NCBI RefSeq assembly: GCF_000444135.1
Contig: NZ_ATDK01000228.1
Location: 1-43,502, forward strand
Source of the DNA: Pseudomonas avellanae BPIC 631
GTDB lineage: Bacteria > Pseudomonadota > Gammaproteobacteria > Pseudomonadales > Pseudomonadaceae
DNA: 43,502 nucleotides
Reading direction: 5' to 3'
Positions 35,595-43,502 of the stretch are shown here, one piece after another. A program made the position numbers and the translations under genes. Each line of letters starts with the position of its first letter. Position 1 is the stretch's first letter. Below the pieces are notes generated by a model, which worked only from the letters and a program-made list of their open reading frames with translations, was not told where the DNA came from and did not search any database.

Positions 35595-37508
35595 TCAGGA
35601 CGAAAGGTACGACGAGCGGGTCAGGCCCAGGCGCAGGGCGTCGAGGAAGTAGGTGCGTTCGCGTGGGGTTATCTTGGCGCTGGCGACCTTGTCCCGGTAA
35701 TGGGTCATCAGTTCTTCCGGCGACAAATGCACGTAGCGCAGCATGTCTTCGATGGTGTCGTGGGTCTCGATACCGGCGTGGTACACGCTGCCGTCAGGGT
35801 TCTGGTAGATGTTCACCGAGTCGGTGTCACCGAACAGGTTGTGCATGTCGCCCAGAATTTCCTGATAAGCGCCCACCAGAAAGATGCCCAGCAGATAGTC
35901 TTCGCCTTCGTTCAGCGAGTGCACCGGCATGCTGGTCTCGATGCTCTGCTCGTCGACGTATTGCTTGATCTTGCCGTCGGAGTCGCAGGTCAGGTCTTGT
36001 AGCACGGCGCGGCGTACAGGCTCCTCGTCGAGGCGGTGCAACGGCAGGATCGGCAGCACCTGGCCGATTGCCCAGGTGTCCGGCAGGCTCTGGAACACCG
36101 AGAAGTTGCAGATGTACTTGTCGGCCAGCTTGTCATTGAGCTCGTCCAGCACCTGACGATGCGAGCGTTGACGGGCTTTCAGCGAATTGTACAAACGGCG
36201 GCAGACAGCGAAGTAGCATTGTTCGCCCAGCGCTTTCTCGGCCAGGCTGATCTTGCCATCGGCGTACTGGGTGGCGATGTCGCTCATGTAGTGCGTGGCG
36301 CGCCAGTAGGTTTCGGTGACCATCTCGATGTCGGTCGGCCCCAGCAGGTCAACCAGCCACTGCACGGTCTCCGGCAGGCTTTCCTTGTCGGCAATCTTCG
36401 GCACTTCGTCGTTGTGCTTCTCGACGTCGGTCACCTGCACCACCAGCATGGCGTGGTGGGCGGTCAGCGAGCGGCCGCTTTCCGAGAAAATATGCGGGTG
36501 CGGCAGGCTCTGCGCGTCGCAGAATTCCTTGAGCATACCGACCACGACACCGGCGTAATCGTCCATGTCGTAGTTGATCGAGCTGGCATTGCGCGAGTGA
36601 GTACCGTCGTAATCGACGCCCAGACCGCCACCGACGTCGATGTAATCCACCGGCAGGCCGAGTTTGCGCAGTTCGCCGTAGTAGCGGATCGCTTCCTTGA
36701 AGCCGTGCTGGTAGTCCGCCAGGTTGGCGATCTGCGAGCCCATGTGGAAGTGCAGCAGACGGATGCCCTGATCGAGGCCTGCCTTGCGGAAGCGCTCGAC
36801 CACCGAGAGCAATTGCGCGGCGGACAGACCGAACTTGGATTTCTCGCCGCCGGTGTCTGCCCACTTGCTCGAGGCAAGGGACGACAGGCGCACGCGCAGG
36901 CCGACCTGAGGGGCGACTTTAAGCTCGGCGGCTTCTTCGATGACCAGCTCGACTTCGGATTCTTTCTCGATGACGATGAACACGTTGTGGCCCAGCTTCT
37001 GGCCCATCAGCGCGAGCCGGATGAACTCGCGGTCCTTGTAACCGTTGCAGACGATGGTGCCGCCTTTGGGCGCCAGGGCCAGCACGGCCATCAGCTCAGG
37101 CTTGGAGCCAGCTTCCAGACCAATCGAAACGTTCTGCGTGGCGATGATGTTTTCCACCACCGCTTCCTGCTGGTTGACCTTGATCGGGTACAACGCGGTG
37201 TACTGGCTCTGGTATTCCAGGCGCGCAATGTTGCTGTCGAATGCGCCGGTCAGCTGACGCACGCGGTCCTGCAGAATATCGGGGAAGCGCACCAGCAACG
37301 GCAGCGACAGGCCGCTTTTGCGCAGGTTATCGACCTGCTCGTAGAGGTCGATGGGCGAGCTCTCCGGACCTTTGGGGCGGACTTCAACACGGCCTGCCTC
37401 GTTGATTGCAAAATAACCCGCGCCCCAATGGCGAATGCCATAAACGCTACGGCTGTCCGCAACTGTCCATTGGCTGCCATCGTCTTTGCGTGTGCGTCGT
37501 ACGGACAT
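35595..37508 (-). CDS. speA: Biosynthetic arginine decarboxylase
   Basis: SpeA converts arginine to agmatine, the entry to putrescine and spermidine synthesis. The 637-residue protein is a fold-III PLP enzyme of the alanine-racemase type. The PLP Lys is Lys110 in [15 protein letters not shown], the [10 protein letters not shown] and [12 protein letters not shown] segments bind PLP phosphate, and [14 protein letters not shown] follows in the second half. Start ATG 37508 ([10 protein letters not shown]). It lies about 90 bases downstream of the SUI1-family gene, order as in PAO1. Cytosolic. No lesion. Confidence 0.96.
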   Translation of the reverse strand: MSVRRTRKDDGSQWTVADSRSVYGIRHWGAGYFAINEAGRVEVRPKGPESSPIDLYEQVDNLRKSGLSLPLLVRFPDILQDRVRQLTGAFDSNIARLEYQSQYTALYPIKVNQQEAVVENIIATQNVSIGLEAGSKPELMAVLALAPKGGTIVCNGYKDREFIRLALMGQKLGHNVFIVIEKESEVELVIEEAAELKVAPQVGLRVRLSSLASSKWADTGGEKSKFGLSAAQLLSVVERFRKAGLDQGIRLLHFHMGSQIANLADYQHGFKEAIRYYGELRKLGLPVDYIDVGGGLGVDYDGTHSRNASSINYDMDDYAGVVVGMLKEFCDAQSLPHPHIFSESGRSLTAHHAMLVVQVTDVEKHNDEVPKIADKESLPETVQWLVDLLGPTDIEMVTETYWRATHYMSDIATQYADGKISLAEKALGEQCYFAVCRRLYNSLKARQRSHRQVLDELNDKLADKYICNFSVFQSLPDTWAIGQVLPILPLHRLDEEPVRRAVLQDLTCDSDGKIKQYVDEQSIETSMPVHSLNEGEDYLLGIFLVGAYQEILGDMHNLFGDTDSVNIYQNPDGSVYHAGIETHDTIEDMLRYVHLSPEELMTHYRDKVASAKITPRERTYFLDALRLGLTRSSYLSS

Positions 37509-37596
37509 CGAGGTCCCCTATAAAGAAGTCATAGCGCCAGCCAATAACCGGCTGGGCGCAGTGTAATGAGTTGAAATGACGATTTGAGTCGCGGGT

Positions 37597-37968
37597 TCAG
37601 CCGCCGGACTTTTTGGCCTTGAAGCCTTTCTTGACGAGTTCTGCGATCAGCAGTTCGACATGATCGCCCTGAATCTCGATCACACCGTCCTTGAGCGAAC
37701 CGCCGGTGCCACAGCGTTGCTTGAGGGCCTTGGCCAGCTCTTTGAGCGGCTCTTCGGCCAGCGGCACGCCGCTGATGGTGGTGACTGTCTTGCCGCCACG
37801 GCCTTTGCTTTCGCGACGTACGCGAGCAACGCCGTCCCCTTCGGGAATGGCGGTCTGTTTGCAGGTGCAGTCGGCAACAGGCTGACGACAATCGGGGCAG
37901 TGGCGCCCTGCGTCGGTTGAAAACACCAAGCCACCCAAGGCGGCGAGGGAAGCGGCTTTTTTAGCCAC
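37597..37968 (-). CDS. SUI1/eIF1-like translation initiation factor (YciH family)
   Basis: This 123-residue protein has an N-terminal Cys-rich patch (HCPDCRQPVADCTCK) and a C-terminal SUI1 domain (VTTISGVPL, LKQRCGTGGSLKDGVIEIQGDH). Bacterial YciH-type proteins bind the 30S subunit and can affect start-codon fidelity; the role in pseudomonads is not established. GTG 37968 is chosen over the first ATG at 38019 because AGAGGA lies just upstream and the family N terminus begins there. It is flanked by the NUDIX gene and speA on the same strand. Confidence 0.9.
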   Translation of the reverse strand: MAKKAASLAALGGLVFSTDAGRHCPDCRQPVADCTCKQTAIPEGDGVARVRRESKGRGGKTVTTISGVPLAEEPLKELAKALKQRCGTGGSLKDGVIEIQGDHVELLIAELVKKGFKAKKSGG

Positions 37969-38177
37969 GGAACATCCTCTTGTTGAGGACTGAAGATGGG
38001 TCGGGCTCATACGAGCCATCGACCGCGAAGCCCCACTCTGGCAGGGGCAGCGCTACTGAAAGGGCAGGGCCGGTCCAGTTTGAAAAAGGTCGCGCAGTGT
38101 AACGGCAAACAGCCCGAATGCTAAGAGGCTGGATGCGCCAATTTACTGAACAGTCGCTTTGCCGAACACTTTCATCG

Positions 38178-38720
38178 CTAAACAGATACAGACTGATTCA
38201 GGTAGCGTTTCAGCGCAGCCAGCGAGTCCGGGCAGTAGGGCGTGTGTTCTGCCTGATGCAGCACTTCGTCGATGGGCATGAAGCGCGCTTCCAGTACCTC
38301 TTCAGGTTGCAGTTTCAGCGGCCCGTCCCACACTGCCGAAAACACAGCGCACCACAGGCGATTGCCGGGCTGATCGAAGAAAAACTGTTCGTGAGCCTGC
38401 AGCGGCACGCCACTGACACCCAGCTCTTCTTCAAGCTCACGGGCCGCAGACTCGGCGTAGCTTTCATCTGCCTGAACCATCCCGCCGGCCGCCACATCCC
38501 AGTATCCTGGGTAAATCGCCTTGCTCAGCGTACGCCGGTGCACACAGAGGTCCCCGGCACTGTTGAACAGCAGAATGTAGGTGCCACGCCCGATCAGGCC
38601 TTGTTCGCGCAGTTCGGCGCGAACCATGGGGCCCAGCAACTGATCCTGCTCGTCGACCCAGGCAATGTGCTCGGCGTCCGAGGCGGCGCGGTGCGCGGCC
38701 TCGTTCGGAGAAATAGCCAT
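38178..38720 (-). CDS. NUDIX hydrolase (YfcD-like)
   Basis: This 180-residue hydrolase has a complete Nudix box: the Gly of GMVQADE, then RELEEELGV, matching GX5EX7REUXEEXGU. The N-terminal EHIAWVDEQDQLLGPMVRAELRE and GLIGRGTYILLFN are typical of the YfcD/isopentenyl-diphosphate-isomerase-like branch. It should hydrolyse a nucleoside-diphosphate-linked compound; the substrate is unknown. ATG 38720 overlaps the upstream DUF2333 stop by one base (TGATG), so translation is coupled. The ORF extension to 38849 lies inside DUF2333 and is not used. Confidence 0.93.
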   Translation of the reverse strand: MAISPNEAAHRAASDAEHIAWVDEQDQLLGPMVRAELREQGLIGRGTYILLFNSAGDLCVHRRTLSKAIYPGYWDVAAGGMVQADESYAESAARELEEELGVSGVPLQAHEQFFFDQPGNRLWCAVFSAVWDGPLKLQPEEVLEARFMPIDEVLHQAEHTPYCPDSLAALKRYLNQSVSV

Positions 38721-39799
38721 CAGCCCTGATTCAGCAACTGGCGAAGGTCGATCACCGCAGCATTGGCGCGTGAGATGTAGTTGGCCATGACCAGCGAGTG
38801 GTTGGCGAACACACCGAACGGGCTGCCGTTGAGAATCATCGGGCTCCACAGCGGCTCCTGAGAAGCCTCCAGCTCACGAATGATCTGACGCACACTCACT
38901 GTCGCGTTCTTTTTGGCCAGCACATCGGCAAAATCCACTTCGATTGCGCGCAGCAAGTGCGACAGCGCCCAGGCCTGACCGCGCGCTTCATAGAAAACGT
39001 TGTCCACTTCCAGCCACGGGGTTTCAACGATTTCCTCGTCAACCTGCGGTACTTCGCCCGGCTTGACCGAAACAGCGGCTTCGGTTTTCAGCGTGCTGTT
39101 GAGTTTGACCCTGCCGACACTGGCCGACAGGCGCTGCGACAGCGAACCCAGGCGCGTTCCGACATCACCCAGCCAGTTGTTGAGGTTGTCGGCGCGGGCG
39201 TAAAACAGTGCGCCTTTCTGGTTCGGATCGGACAGTCGTGCCTGGTAGCGACTCAGAGATTTGATGCCCTCGGCATACTGAGATTCACTGGAAGGCAGGA
39301 TCCAGCTGCGATTGTTGAAGTTGAACAACGGCTCGGCGCGCGCCAGATCGCCATCTTCGGCAGATTGCGATTGCGAGCGGGCGAAGTCCTTGCGCAGCGC
39401 ACGGCTCAGGTCACGCACCTGAACCAGCACGCCGTATTCCCAGCTCGGGATGTTGTCCAGCCACAGGCCAGGCGGCATGCGGTCGTTGGAGAGGTAGCCA
39501 CCACGCTTGTCGAGCAAAGTGCCGGCCACGGTTTTCAGGGTTTCGACCGTGGTGTAGCCGATAACCATCTGCTTGCCTTCGCGTTCGGCGGCGGCTTGAG
39601 CGTTTTGTTGTACCGGGAACAGTGCGGGTTCTTTACTCCAGTACCAACCGACGACGAGCGCCACCAGCAGGTAAATCAAGATCAAGGCGCCCAGAGCGCG
39701 GCTATAGAACAGGTTACCCAGGTAACCCCGGCGCTTGACCGATGCGGTGTCAGCGGTGCGCTCACCCGCGCTGCCTGCGCGGTTTTTCCAATCCAGCAT
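38720..39799 (-). CDS. DUF2333 family membrane protein
   Basis: This 359-residue protein has one N-terminal membrane helix (about 32-54, SRALGALILIYLLVALVVGWYW); the rest is predicted periplasmic and mostly helical. Family segments include KRGGYLSNDRMPPGLWLDNIP and YARADNLNNWLGDVGTRLG. Function unknown; DUF2333 genes sit beside this NUDIX/SUI1/speA group in pseudomonads. Start ATG 39799 has AGGA about 7 bases upstream. It is divergent from gcbA and coupled to the NUDIX gene. Confidence 0.9.
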   Translation of the reverse strand: MLDWKNRAGSAGERTADTASVKRRGYLGNLFYSRALGALILIYLLVALVVGWYWSKEPALFPVQQNAQAAAEREGKQMVIGYTTVETLKTVAGTLLDKRGGYLSNDRMPPGLWLDNIPSWEYGVLVQVRDLSRALRKDFARSQSQSAEDGDLARAEPLFNFNNRSWILPSSESQYAEGIKSLSRYQARLSDPNQKGALFYARADNLNNWLGDVGTRLGSLSQRLSASVGRVKLNSTLKTEAAVSVKPGEVPQVDEEIVETPWLEVDNVFYEARGQAWALSHLLRAIEVDFADVLAKKNATVSVRQIIRELEASQEPLWSPMILNGSPFGVFANHSLVMANYISRANAAVIDLRQLLNQG

Positions 39800-40133
39800 G
39801 GTAGGGTCCTTTCGATCTTGAGTTGAATGCTACACGGCGTTCGACCGCAACCTTCCTGGGCAGTTTCAAGCGATAGGCTGGAAGCTGCAAGCGGTTAGCT
39901 TCAAGCCTCAAGCCTCAAGCCTCAAGCTTCAAGCTCAAAGCCGACCGCTTCTAGCTTCTAGCTTGCAGCTAAAAGCTTATAGCTGTTATCTATCAGTCGA
40001 TTGATTTTGAGTAATGGCTATGCGCCATCAAAATGTTGTCAAATAAGTGACTTACGGCGCTCTTCTGTCGTATGGGAGGTGCTAGCATAGCGCCATCAGC
40101 CATTTCGCTCAGTAAATCAACAGTAGTCTGAAT
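39800..40133. other. Divergent intergenic region between the DUF2333 gene and gcbA
   Basis: These 334 bases hold no gene. Both promoters should be here. The left half contains a heptamer tandem repeat and an inverted-repeat frame described separately. The right half (from about 39990) is more A+T-rich and probably contains the gcbA promoter; no clear hexamers can be assigned. Confidence 0.5.
39889..39971. repeat. Heptamer tandem repeat with flanking inverted arms
   Basis: TCAAGCC is repeated three times and TCAAGCT twice without gaps at 39902-39936. The flanks (GAAGCTGCAAGCGGTTAGC on the left, GACCGCTTCTAGC...GCTTGCAGCT on the right) are imperfect inverted copies, so the whole can fold into a long hairpin. 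It is a simple-sequence repeat that could vary in copy number between strains. Confidence 0.8.
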
Positions 40134-41789
40134 ATGACCGAGCTCGAAGACCCTAGCCGCGATCGTCTCAAGCATCACTTTGCCCAAAGGGTCATTCATC
40201 AGGCTCGGCAGATTCTGGAGACATGGCAACGCCTGCAAAAAGCCGAGTGGTCGGTTGCCGACATGGCCGAACTCAAAGAGGCAACGCTGCGTCTGCTGCG
40301 TTTTGCCGAGCGCTTCGAGCAAGCTGAGCATGTGGCCCTGGCTCACGAGATCAATCAGTCACTGGAAGCTGTTGACGCCAATCGCGGCCGGCTCAACAGC
40401 CACGTCATCACAGAACTCAATCGCCTCATGCAGCGCCTGTCGCGCACCGGGCTGCGGCATGGCGACCGCTTCGAGCAAACGTCGCTGCCGCCGCTGCGCA
40501 AGCCGGTTTACGTGGTGCTTCAGGACCATGAGCGGGCCGAGCGTCTGGCCAAACAGCTGGAGTTTTTCGGCTTGTCGGCTCTTTCACTGCACAGCGTTGC
40601 CGATTTCCAGCGTGCCATGGCGCAGCGGCACCCGGCGGCGATTGTCATGGACGTCGATTTCAGCGGTCCTGGCATGGGCTTGAAACTGGCCTCGCAGGCG
40701 CAGGAAGGGTTGGAGCAAAAGCTGCCGCTGTTGTTTTTCAGTCTGCATGAAACCGACACACCGACCCGGCTGGCAGCGGTGCGCGCCGGTGGTGAGGAGT
40801 TTCTGACCGGCGCACTGGAAGCATCGAGCCTGCTGGAAAAAATCGAAGTGCTGACCTGCGTGGCGCAATACGAGCCTTATAAAGTGCTGATCATCGATGA
40901 TTCCCGTGCCCAGGCCCTGCACACCGAGCGCGTGCTGAATGCCGCCGGGATCGTGACGCGGGTGCTCATTGACCCGATTCAGGCGATGTCCGAACTCGCC
41001 GATTTTCAGCCGGACCTGATCATTCTCGACATGTACATGCCCGGCTGTACCGGCACCGAGCTGGCCAAGGTCATTCGCCACAACGACCGTTACGTCAGCG
41101 TGCCGATCATTTACCTGTCGGCCGAGGATGATCAGGACAAGCAGCTCGATGCCATGAGCGAAGGCGGCGATGACTTCCTGACCAAGCCGATCAAGCCGCG
41201 CCACTTGATCACCACGGTGCGCAATCGCGCCGCCAGGGCTCGCAATCTCAAGGCGCGCATGGTTCGTGACAGCCTGACCGGGCTCTACAACCACACGCAC
41301 ATCCTGCAACTGCTGGAAGATTGCAGTTTTCGTTCGCGACGTGAAGGCACGCCGCTGTGTTTTGCCATGCTCGATATCGACCACTTCAAACGGGTCAACG
41401 ACAGCCACGGCCATCCTATGGGTGATCGGGTCATCAAGAGCCTGGCACTGTTCCTCAAGCAGCGCCTGCGTAAAACCGATTTCATCGGTCGTTACGGCGG
41501 TGAAGAGTTCGCCATCGTCATGCCAGACACCGACATTCATAACGCTCACAAGGTGCTCGATGAAATCCGTCACCGCTTTGCGGAGATTCACTACCCGGCG
41601 CAGCCTGTGGACCTGTTCTGCACGTTCAGTGCCGGCGTGGTTTCCCTCGGTGCAGATGATGACAGCCTGAGCCTTGCCTCACAGGCCGACACCGCGCTGT
41701 ATCGCGCCAAGCATGCAGGGCGCAATCAGGTGCATTCGGCGCTGGTGGAAGCGCCGTATCATGTCGTGCTGGCAGAAATCGAGGCCTGA
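40134..41789 (+). CDS. gcbA: GcbA-like diguanylate cyclase response regulator
   Basis: This 551-residue protein makes cyclic-di-GMP. Domains: N-terminal helical Hpt-like region (about 1-115), a first receiver (about 125-240, with Asp173 but lacking the usual acidic pair, so degenerate), a second complete receiver (DD at 255-256, Asp299 in LIILDMYMP, Lys351), and a GGDEF domain (about 375-540) with active GGEEF at 455-459 and an inhibitory I-site RKTD at 446-449. In P. aeruginosa and P. fluorescens the homologue GcbA/AdcA promotes initial attachment. The location next to DUF2333 matches PAO1. Catalytic residues are intact. The stop is 6 bases from the convergent pprB-like gene end. Confidence 0.9.
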   Translation: MTELEDPSRDRLKHHFAQRVIHQARQILETWQRLQKAEWSVADMAELKEATLRLLRFAERFEQAEHVALAHEINQSLEAVDANRGRLNSHVITELNRLMQRLSRTGLRHGDRFEQTSLPPLRKPVYVVLQDHERAERLAKQLEFFGLSALSLHSVADFQRAMAQRHPAAIVMDVDFSGPGMGLKLASQAQEGLEQKLPLLFFSLHETDTPTRLAAVRAGGEEFLTGALEASSLLEKIEVLTCVAQYEPYKVLIIDDSRAQALHTERVLNAAGIVTRVLIDPIQAMSELADFQPDLIILDMYMPGCTGTELAKVIRHNDRYVSVPIIYLSAEDDQDKQLDAMSEGGDDFLTKPIKPRHLITTVRNRAARARNLKARMVRDSLTGLYNHTHILQLLEDCSFRSRREGTPLCFAMLDIDHFKRVNDSHGHPMGDRVIKSLALFLKQRLRKTDFIGRYGGEEFAIVMPDTDIHNAHKVLDEIRHRFAEIHYPAQPVDLFCTFSAGVVSLGADDDSLSLASQADTALYRAKHAGRNQVHSALVEAPYHVVLAEIEA

Positions 41790-41795
41790 GCAGTC

Positions 41796-42590
41796 TTACC
41801 CCTGGCTTTCGATAAGCCGCTGCCGCTCCCCGGTTTTACCGGGTGAAAACGCCAGCGCCAGCTGAGTGCGGTTGTGCATATGGGTCAAGCGCAGAACCTG
41901 CGACACGTAAAGTTTTACGGTGTTTTCGGTAATGCCCAGTTCGCAGGCAATCTGGTAGTTGGTCAATCCGGTACTGACCAGACGCGCCACATCGAGCTGG
42001 CGACGTGACAGTTTGGCGAGCACCGTTGGCATCTGTGAGGCATTTTCGGCATTGAGCCGTGGCTTGCGCCCGGCCTGCGGCGTGCTCTGGACGCTGTCCA
42101 GATTCTGATAAAGATCGTCAATGGACGCCGCCAGAAACTGAAGTTTCTCGTTGAGCGGGCCCAATTGCTGACGGTTTTTCTGGCGCTCGGCCAGCGCTTC
42201 TACCTGCGACTGAACCCCTTCGAGCAGTTCATCGAGATTGACCGGCTTCTGGTAGTAATCGGCAATACCCGCCCGAAGCGCCTTGATGACATCCTTTTTC
42301 TCGGCTTGCCCGGTCAGCATGATGGCTTCGAACAGATGCGTCTTGCCGCCCGCCATCTTCATGGCTTCGACCATTTCGATGCCATTCATGCCGGGCATTT
42401 CCAGATCGCACAGCACGATGCCGATGGCGCTGTCGTTGGCAAAGTGTTCGATGGCTTCAAGGCTTGAGTGACAGCGCACACACGCATAGCCGCAGCCTTC
42501 CAGAAACTCGCCGAGTTCTTCAACGATCAAAGGTTGGTCATCGACCACCAGAATTTTTGGGACCGGGTAGTTATTCACATGCGACTCCAT
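41796..42590 (-). CDS. pprB: PprB-like response regulator (receiver plus LuxR-type HTH)
   Basis: This 264-residue NarL-family regulator has a receiver domain with the acidic pair in VVDDQP, Asp62 in IVLCDLEMPGMNG and Lys in YYQKPVN, a helical linker (about 125-190), and a C-terminal LuxR helix-turn-helix (LSRRQLDVARLVSTGLTNYQ, ITENTVKLYVSQVLRL). Its place beside the Flp prepilin peptidase gene is that of PprB, which in P. aeruginosa turns on Flp pili, the Bap adhesin and fimbriae and lowers type III secretion. GTG 42578 is an alternative start with GGAG 6 bases upstream; ATG 42590 has a poor site. It seems intact although many of its presumed targets here are not. Confidence 0.8.
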   Translation of the reverse strand: MESHVNNYPVPKILVVDDQPLIVEELGEFLEGCGYACVRCHSSLEAIEHFANDSAIGIVLCDLEMPGMNGIEMVEAMKMAGGKTHLFEAIMLTGQAEKKDVIKALRAGIADYYQKPVNLDELLEGVQSQVEALAERQKNRQQLGPLNEKLQFLAASIDDLYQNLDSVQSTPQAGRKPRLNAENASQMPTVLAKLSRRQLDVARLVSTGLTNYQIACELGITENTVKLYVSQVLRLTHMHNRTQLALAFSPGKTGERQRLIESQG

Positions 42591-42735
42591 GCTGTTAAGG
42601 CCGGCAAACCGGGACCTTTATCCATTCAGCAAAACATGATCAAGCTCTGTTTGCGTACGCGACGTTACGCGAGCGCGATGTATCAACCGTAGTCGTACTT
42701 TCCGACTATGTACATAGCATTATATTTTCATTCGA

Positions 42736-43206
42736 CTAATGGATAACACACACTGTCAGCAGCGGGCCGATCAATAAGAACGGTGAGAAAGGATATTTGT
42801 CTGGCACCCCGGGATTCATGTGTTTGTAACGCTGCGTAACCTGTTGGTGTATAAGAGGCCAGACTCTTTTACCTATCAATGCCCACGCCAGCATCGCGAC
42901 GCCTGCGCCAATAAACGTGCATAACAAATAAGCAGTGTTTGATGCAAGCGCCAATGCCGTCATCAACTTGACGTCTGCAGCGCCCAGCCTGCCCAGCGTG
43001 TAACCGGGCAATGTCAGCGCCAAGGCCAGCAAAAGCGCCAAAGCCCCCTCAAGCTGTGGCGCGCCCAGCCAGGTCAGGCCGGTAACGGCCAGATAGACGG
43101 TTGTAAGCGCTATGGCGCCCAGTGTCAACCCATTGGGGATTTCCTTGCGGCGCGCATCCTGTTCGGCGCAAATTGCAAACCAGACCAGCAGAAAAAATAA
43201 TTTCAT
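42736..43206 (-). CDS. tadV: TadV/CpaA (FppA-like) prepilin peptidase
   Basis: This 156-residue polytopic aspartic protease should cleave Flp-type prepilins. It has about five membrane helices, the first catalytic Asp in EQDARRKEIPN and the second in LGAADVKLM (GxGD-type region, here AAD). It is the short TadV form without the N-methylation domain. ATG 43206 is preferred over TTG 43209. It is divergent from a TadE-like gene and 145 bases upstream of the pprB-like gene on the same strand. Intact; the presumed substrate Flp is encoded 20 kb away. Confidence 0.87.
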   Translation of the reverse strand: MKLFFLLVWFAICAEQDARRKEIPNGLTLGAIALTTVYLAVTGLTWLGAPQLEGALALLLALALTLPGYTLGRLGAADVKLMTALALASNTAYLLCTFIGAGVAMLAWALIGKRVWPLIHQQVTQRYKHMNPGVPDKYPFSPFLLIGPLLTVCVIH

Positions 43207-43281
43207 CAAGCAAAAAACATCCTGTTTTCCGTAAAGAACCTATGCTGTTCAAAGGTCGTAGATGTCAGGGTAGACGTTGAA

Positions 43282-43437
43282 ATGAAAATACGTGCGCATC
43301 GTGCCTTTCCCGGCAAACAACAGGGTGCCGCCGCTATTGAATTTGCTGCGGTGTTTGTCGTTTTCTTTGCAGTGTTCTACGGCATGGTGAGTTATAGCCT
43401 GCCGTTGCTGATGATGCAGGGCGGCGGCAAAAACTGA
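43282..43437 (+). pseudogene. TadE-like minor pseudopilin, truncated by an insertion sequence
   Basis: ATG 43282 opens a 51-codon frame. MKIRAHRAFPGKQQGAAAIE then FAAVFVVFFAVFYGMVSYSL is the N terminus of a TadE/TadF-like pseudopilin, with Glu at +5 after Gly and a hydrophobic helix. Full-length TadE proteins are about 150-200 residues. After LPLLMMQ (to 43419) the frame reads GGGKN and stops. The following sequence fits an IS end and transposase start, so I infer interruption by insertion. No intact remainder is in the window. Confidence 0.65.
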
Positions 43438-43502
43438 GCGCAACACCTGACCAATCCGGTACGGTGAACCTATGTCATATCATGAACTCAGCATTGAAGA
43501 AC
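43420..43502 (+). mobile_element. Left end of a probable IS30-family insertion sequence (partial)
   Basis: From about 43420 the tadE-like coding character ends. ATG 43472 then opens MSYHELSIEE, running off the window edge. The pattern Y-x-x-L-S/T-x-E-E-(R) at the very N terminus is that of IS30-family transposases. The terminal inverted repeat cannot be fixed because the other end is not present. Only ten codons are visible, so this is a pattern-based call. Confidence 0.55.

Noticed and set aside
1..43502. tRNA, rRNA, CRISPR arrays, prophage or integrase genes
   Set aside because: None was recognised on either strand. The repeats seen are REP-type or short tandem repeats without spacer regularity.

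Overview
The window is chromosomal DNA of a fluorescent pseudomonad, most likely of the Pseudomonas syringae group. From memory, the gene order retS-purD-purH-fis-dusB-(DUF3426)-prmA-accC-accB-aroQ-dsbD and the block speA-yciH-like-NUDIX-DUF2333-gcbA match the P. aeruginosa PAO1 neighbourhood around PA4839-PA4856. The many REP-type palindromes and DUF1534-like repeats are typical of P. syringae. No tRNA, rRNA or CRISPR was seen.

Layout. (1) 1-2730: four tandem, same-strand paralogues of a family I do not recognise. The first is cut by the window edge (a run of 17 T) and the third is frameshifted. (2) 2741-17750: a conserved housekeeping block, all on the minus strand: MarC transporter, RetS hybrid sensor, PurD, PurH, Fis, DusB, a zinc-ribbon/DUF3426 protein, PrmA, AccC, AccB, AroQ and DsbD. 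(3) 17861-23973: a Tad/Flp (type IVb) pilus locus. DUF3613, tadD, tadB and tadA are intact. tadC has an in-frame stop, cpaB is broken, and the secretin gene rcpA and nearly all of tadZ are missing. An intact flp pilin gene and a stand-alone receiver gene lie on the opposite strand. (4) 24307-34856: PbpC with an alpha-2-macroglobulin lipoprotein, a small membrane protein, a MATE transporter and a lipoprotein esterase, separated by REP-rich spacers. (5) 35595-41789: SpeA, SUI1-family protein, NUDIX hydrolase, DUF2333 protein and the diguanylate cyclase GcbA. (6) 41796-43502: more Tad-locus genes (PprB-like regulator, prepilin peptidase, a truncated TadE-like protein), ending in the first codons of what looks like an IS30-family transposase.

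How it fits together. The core block serves purine, fatty-acid and aromatic biosynthesis, translation and tRNA modification. RetS, GcbA and the PprB-like regulator are three regulators of the sessile/motile switch. The most notable story is decay of the Tad/Flp pilus system. At least four independent lesions are visible: a cpaB'-'tadZ deletion junction, a likely cpaB 5' frameshift, a tadC nonsense codon, and tadE truncation by an insertion sequence. The locus also appears split in two by an 18 kb inversion, because the gcbA-to-speA order is reversed relative to PAO1 and Tad genes lie at both ends. The second open question is the function of the four-paralogue cluster at the left end. All functional statements rest on reading the translations by eye; no database search was possible.
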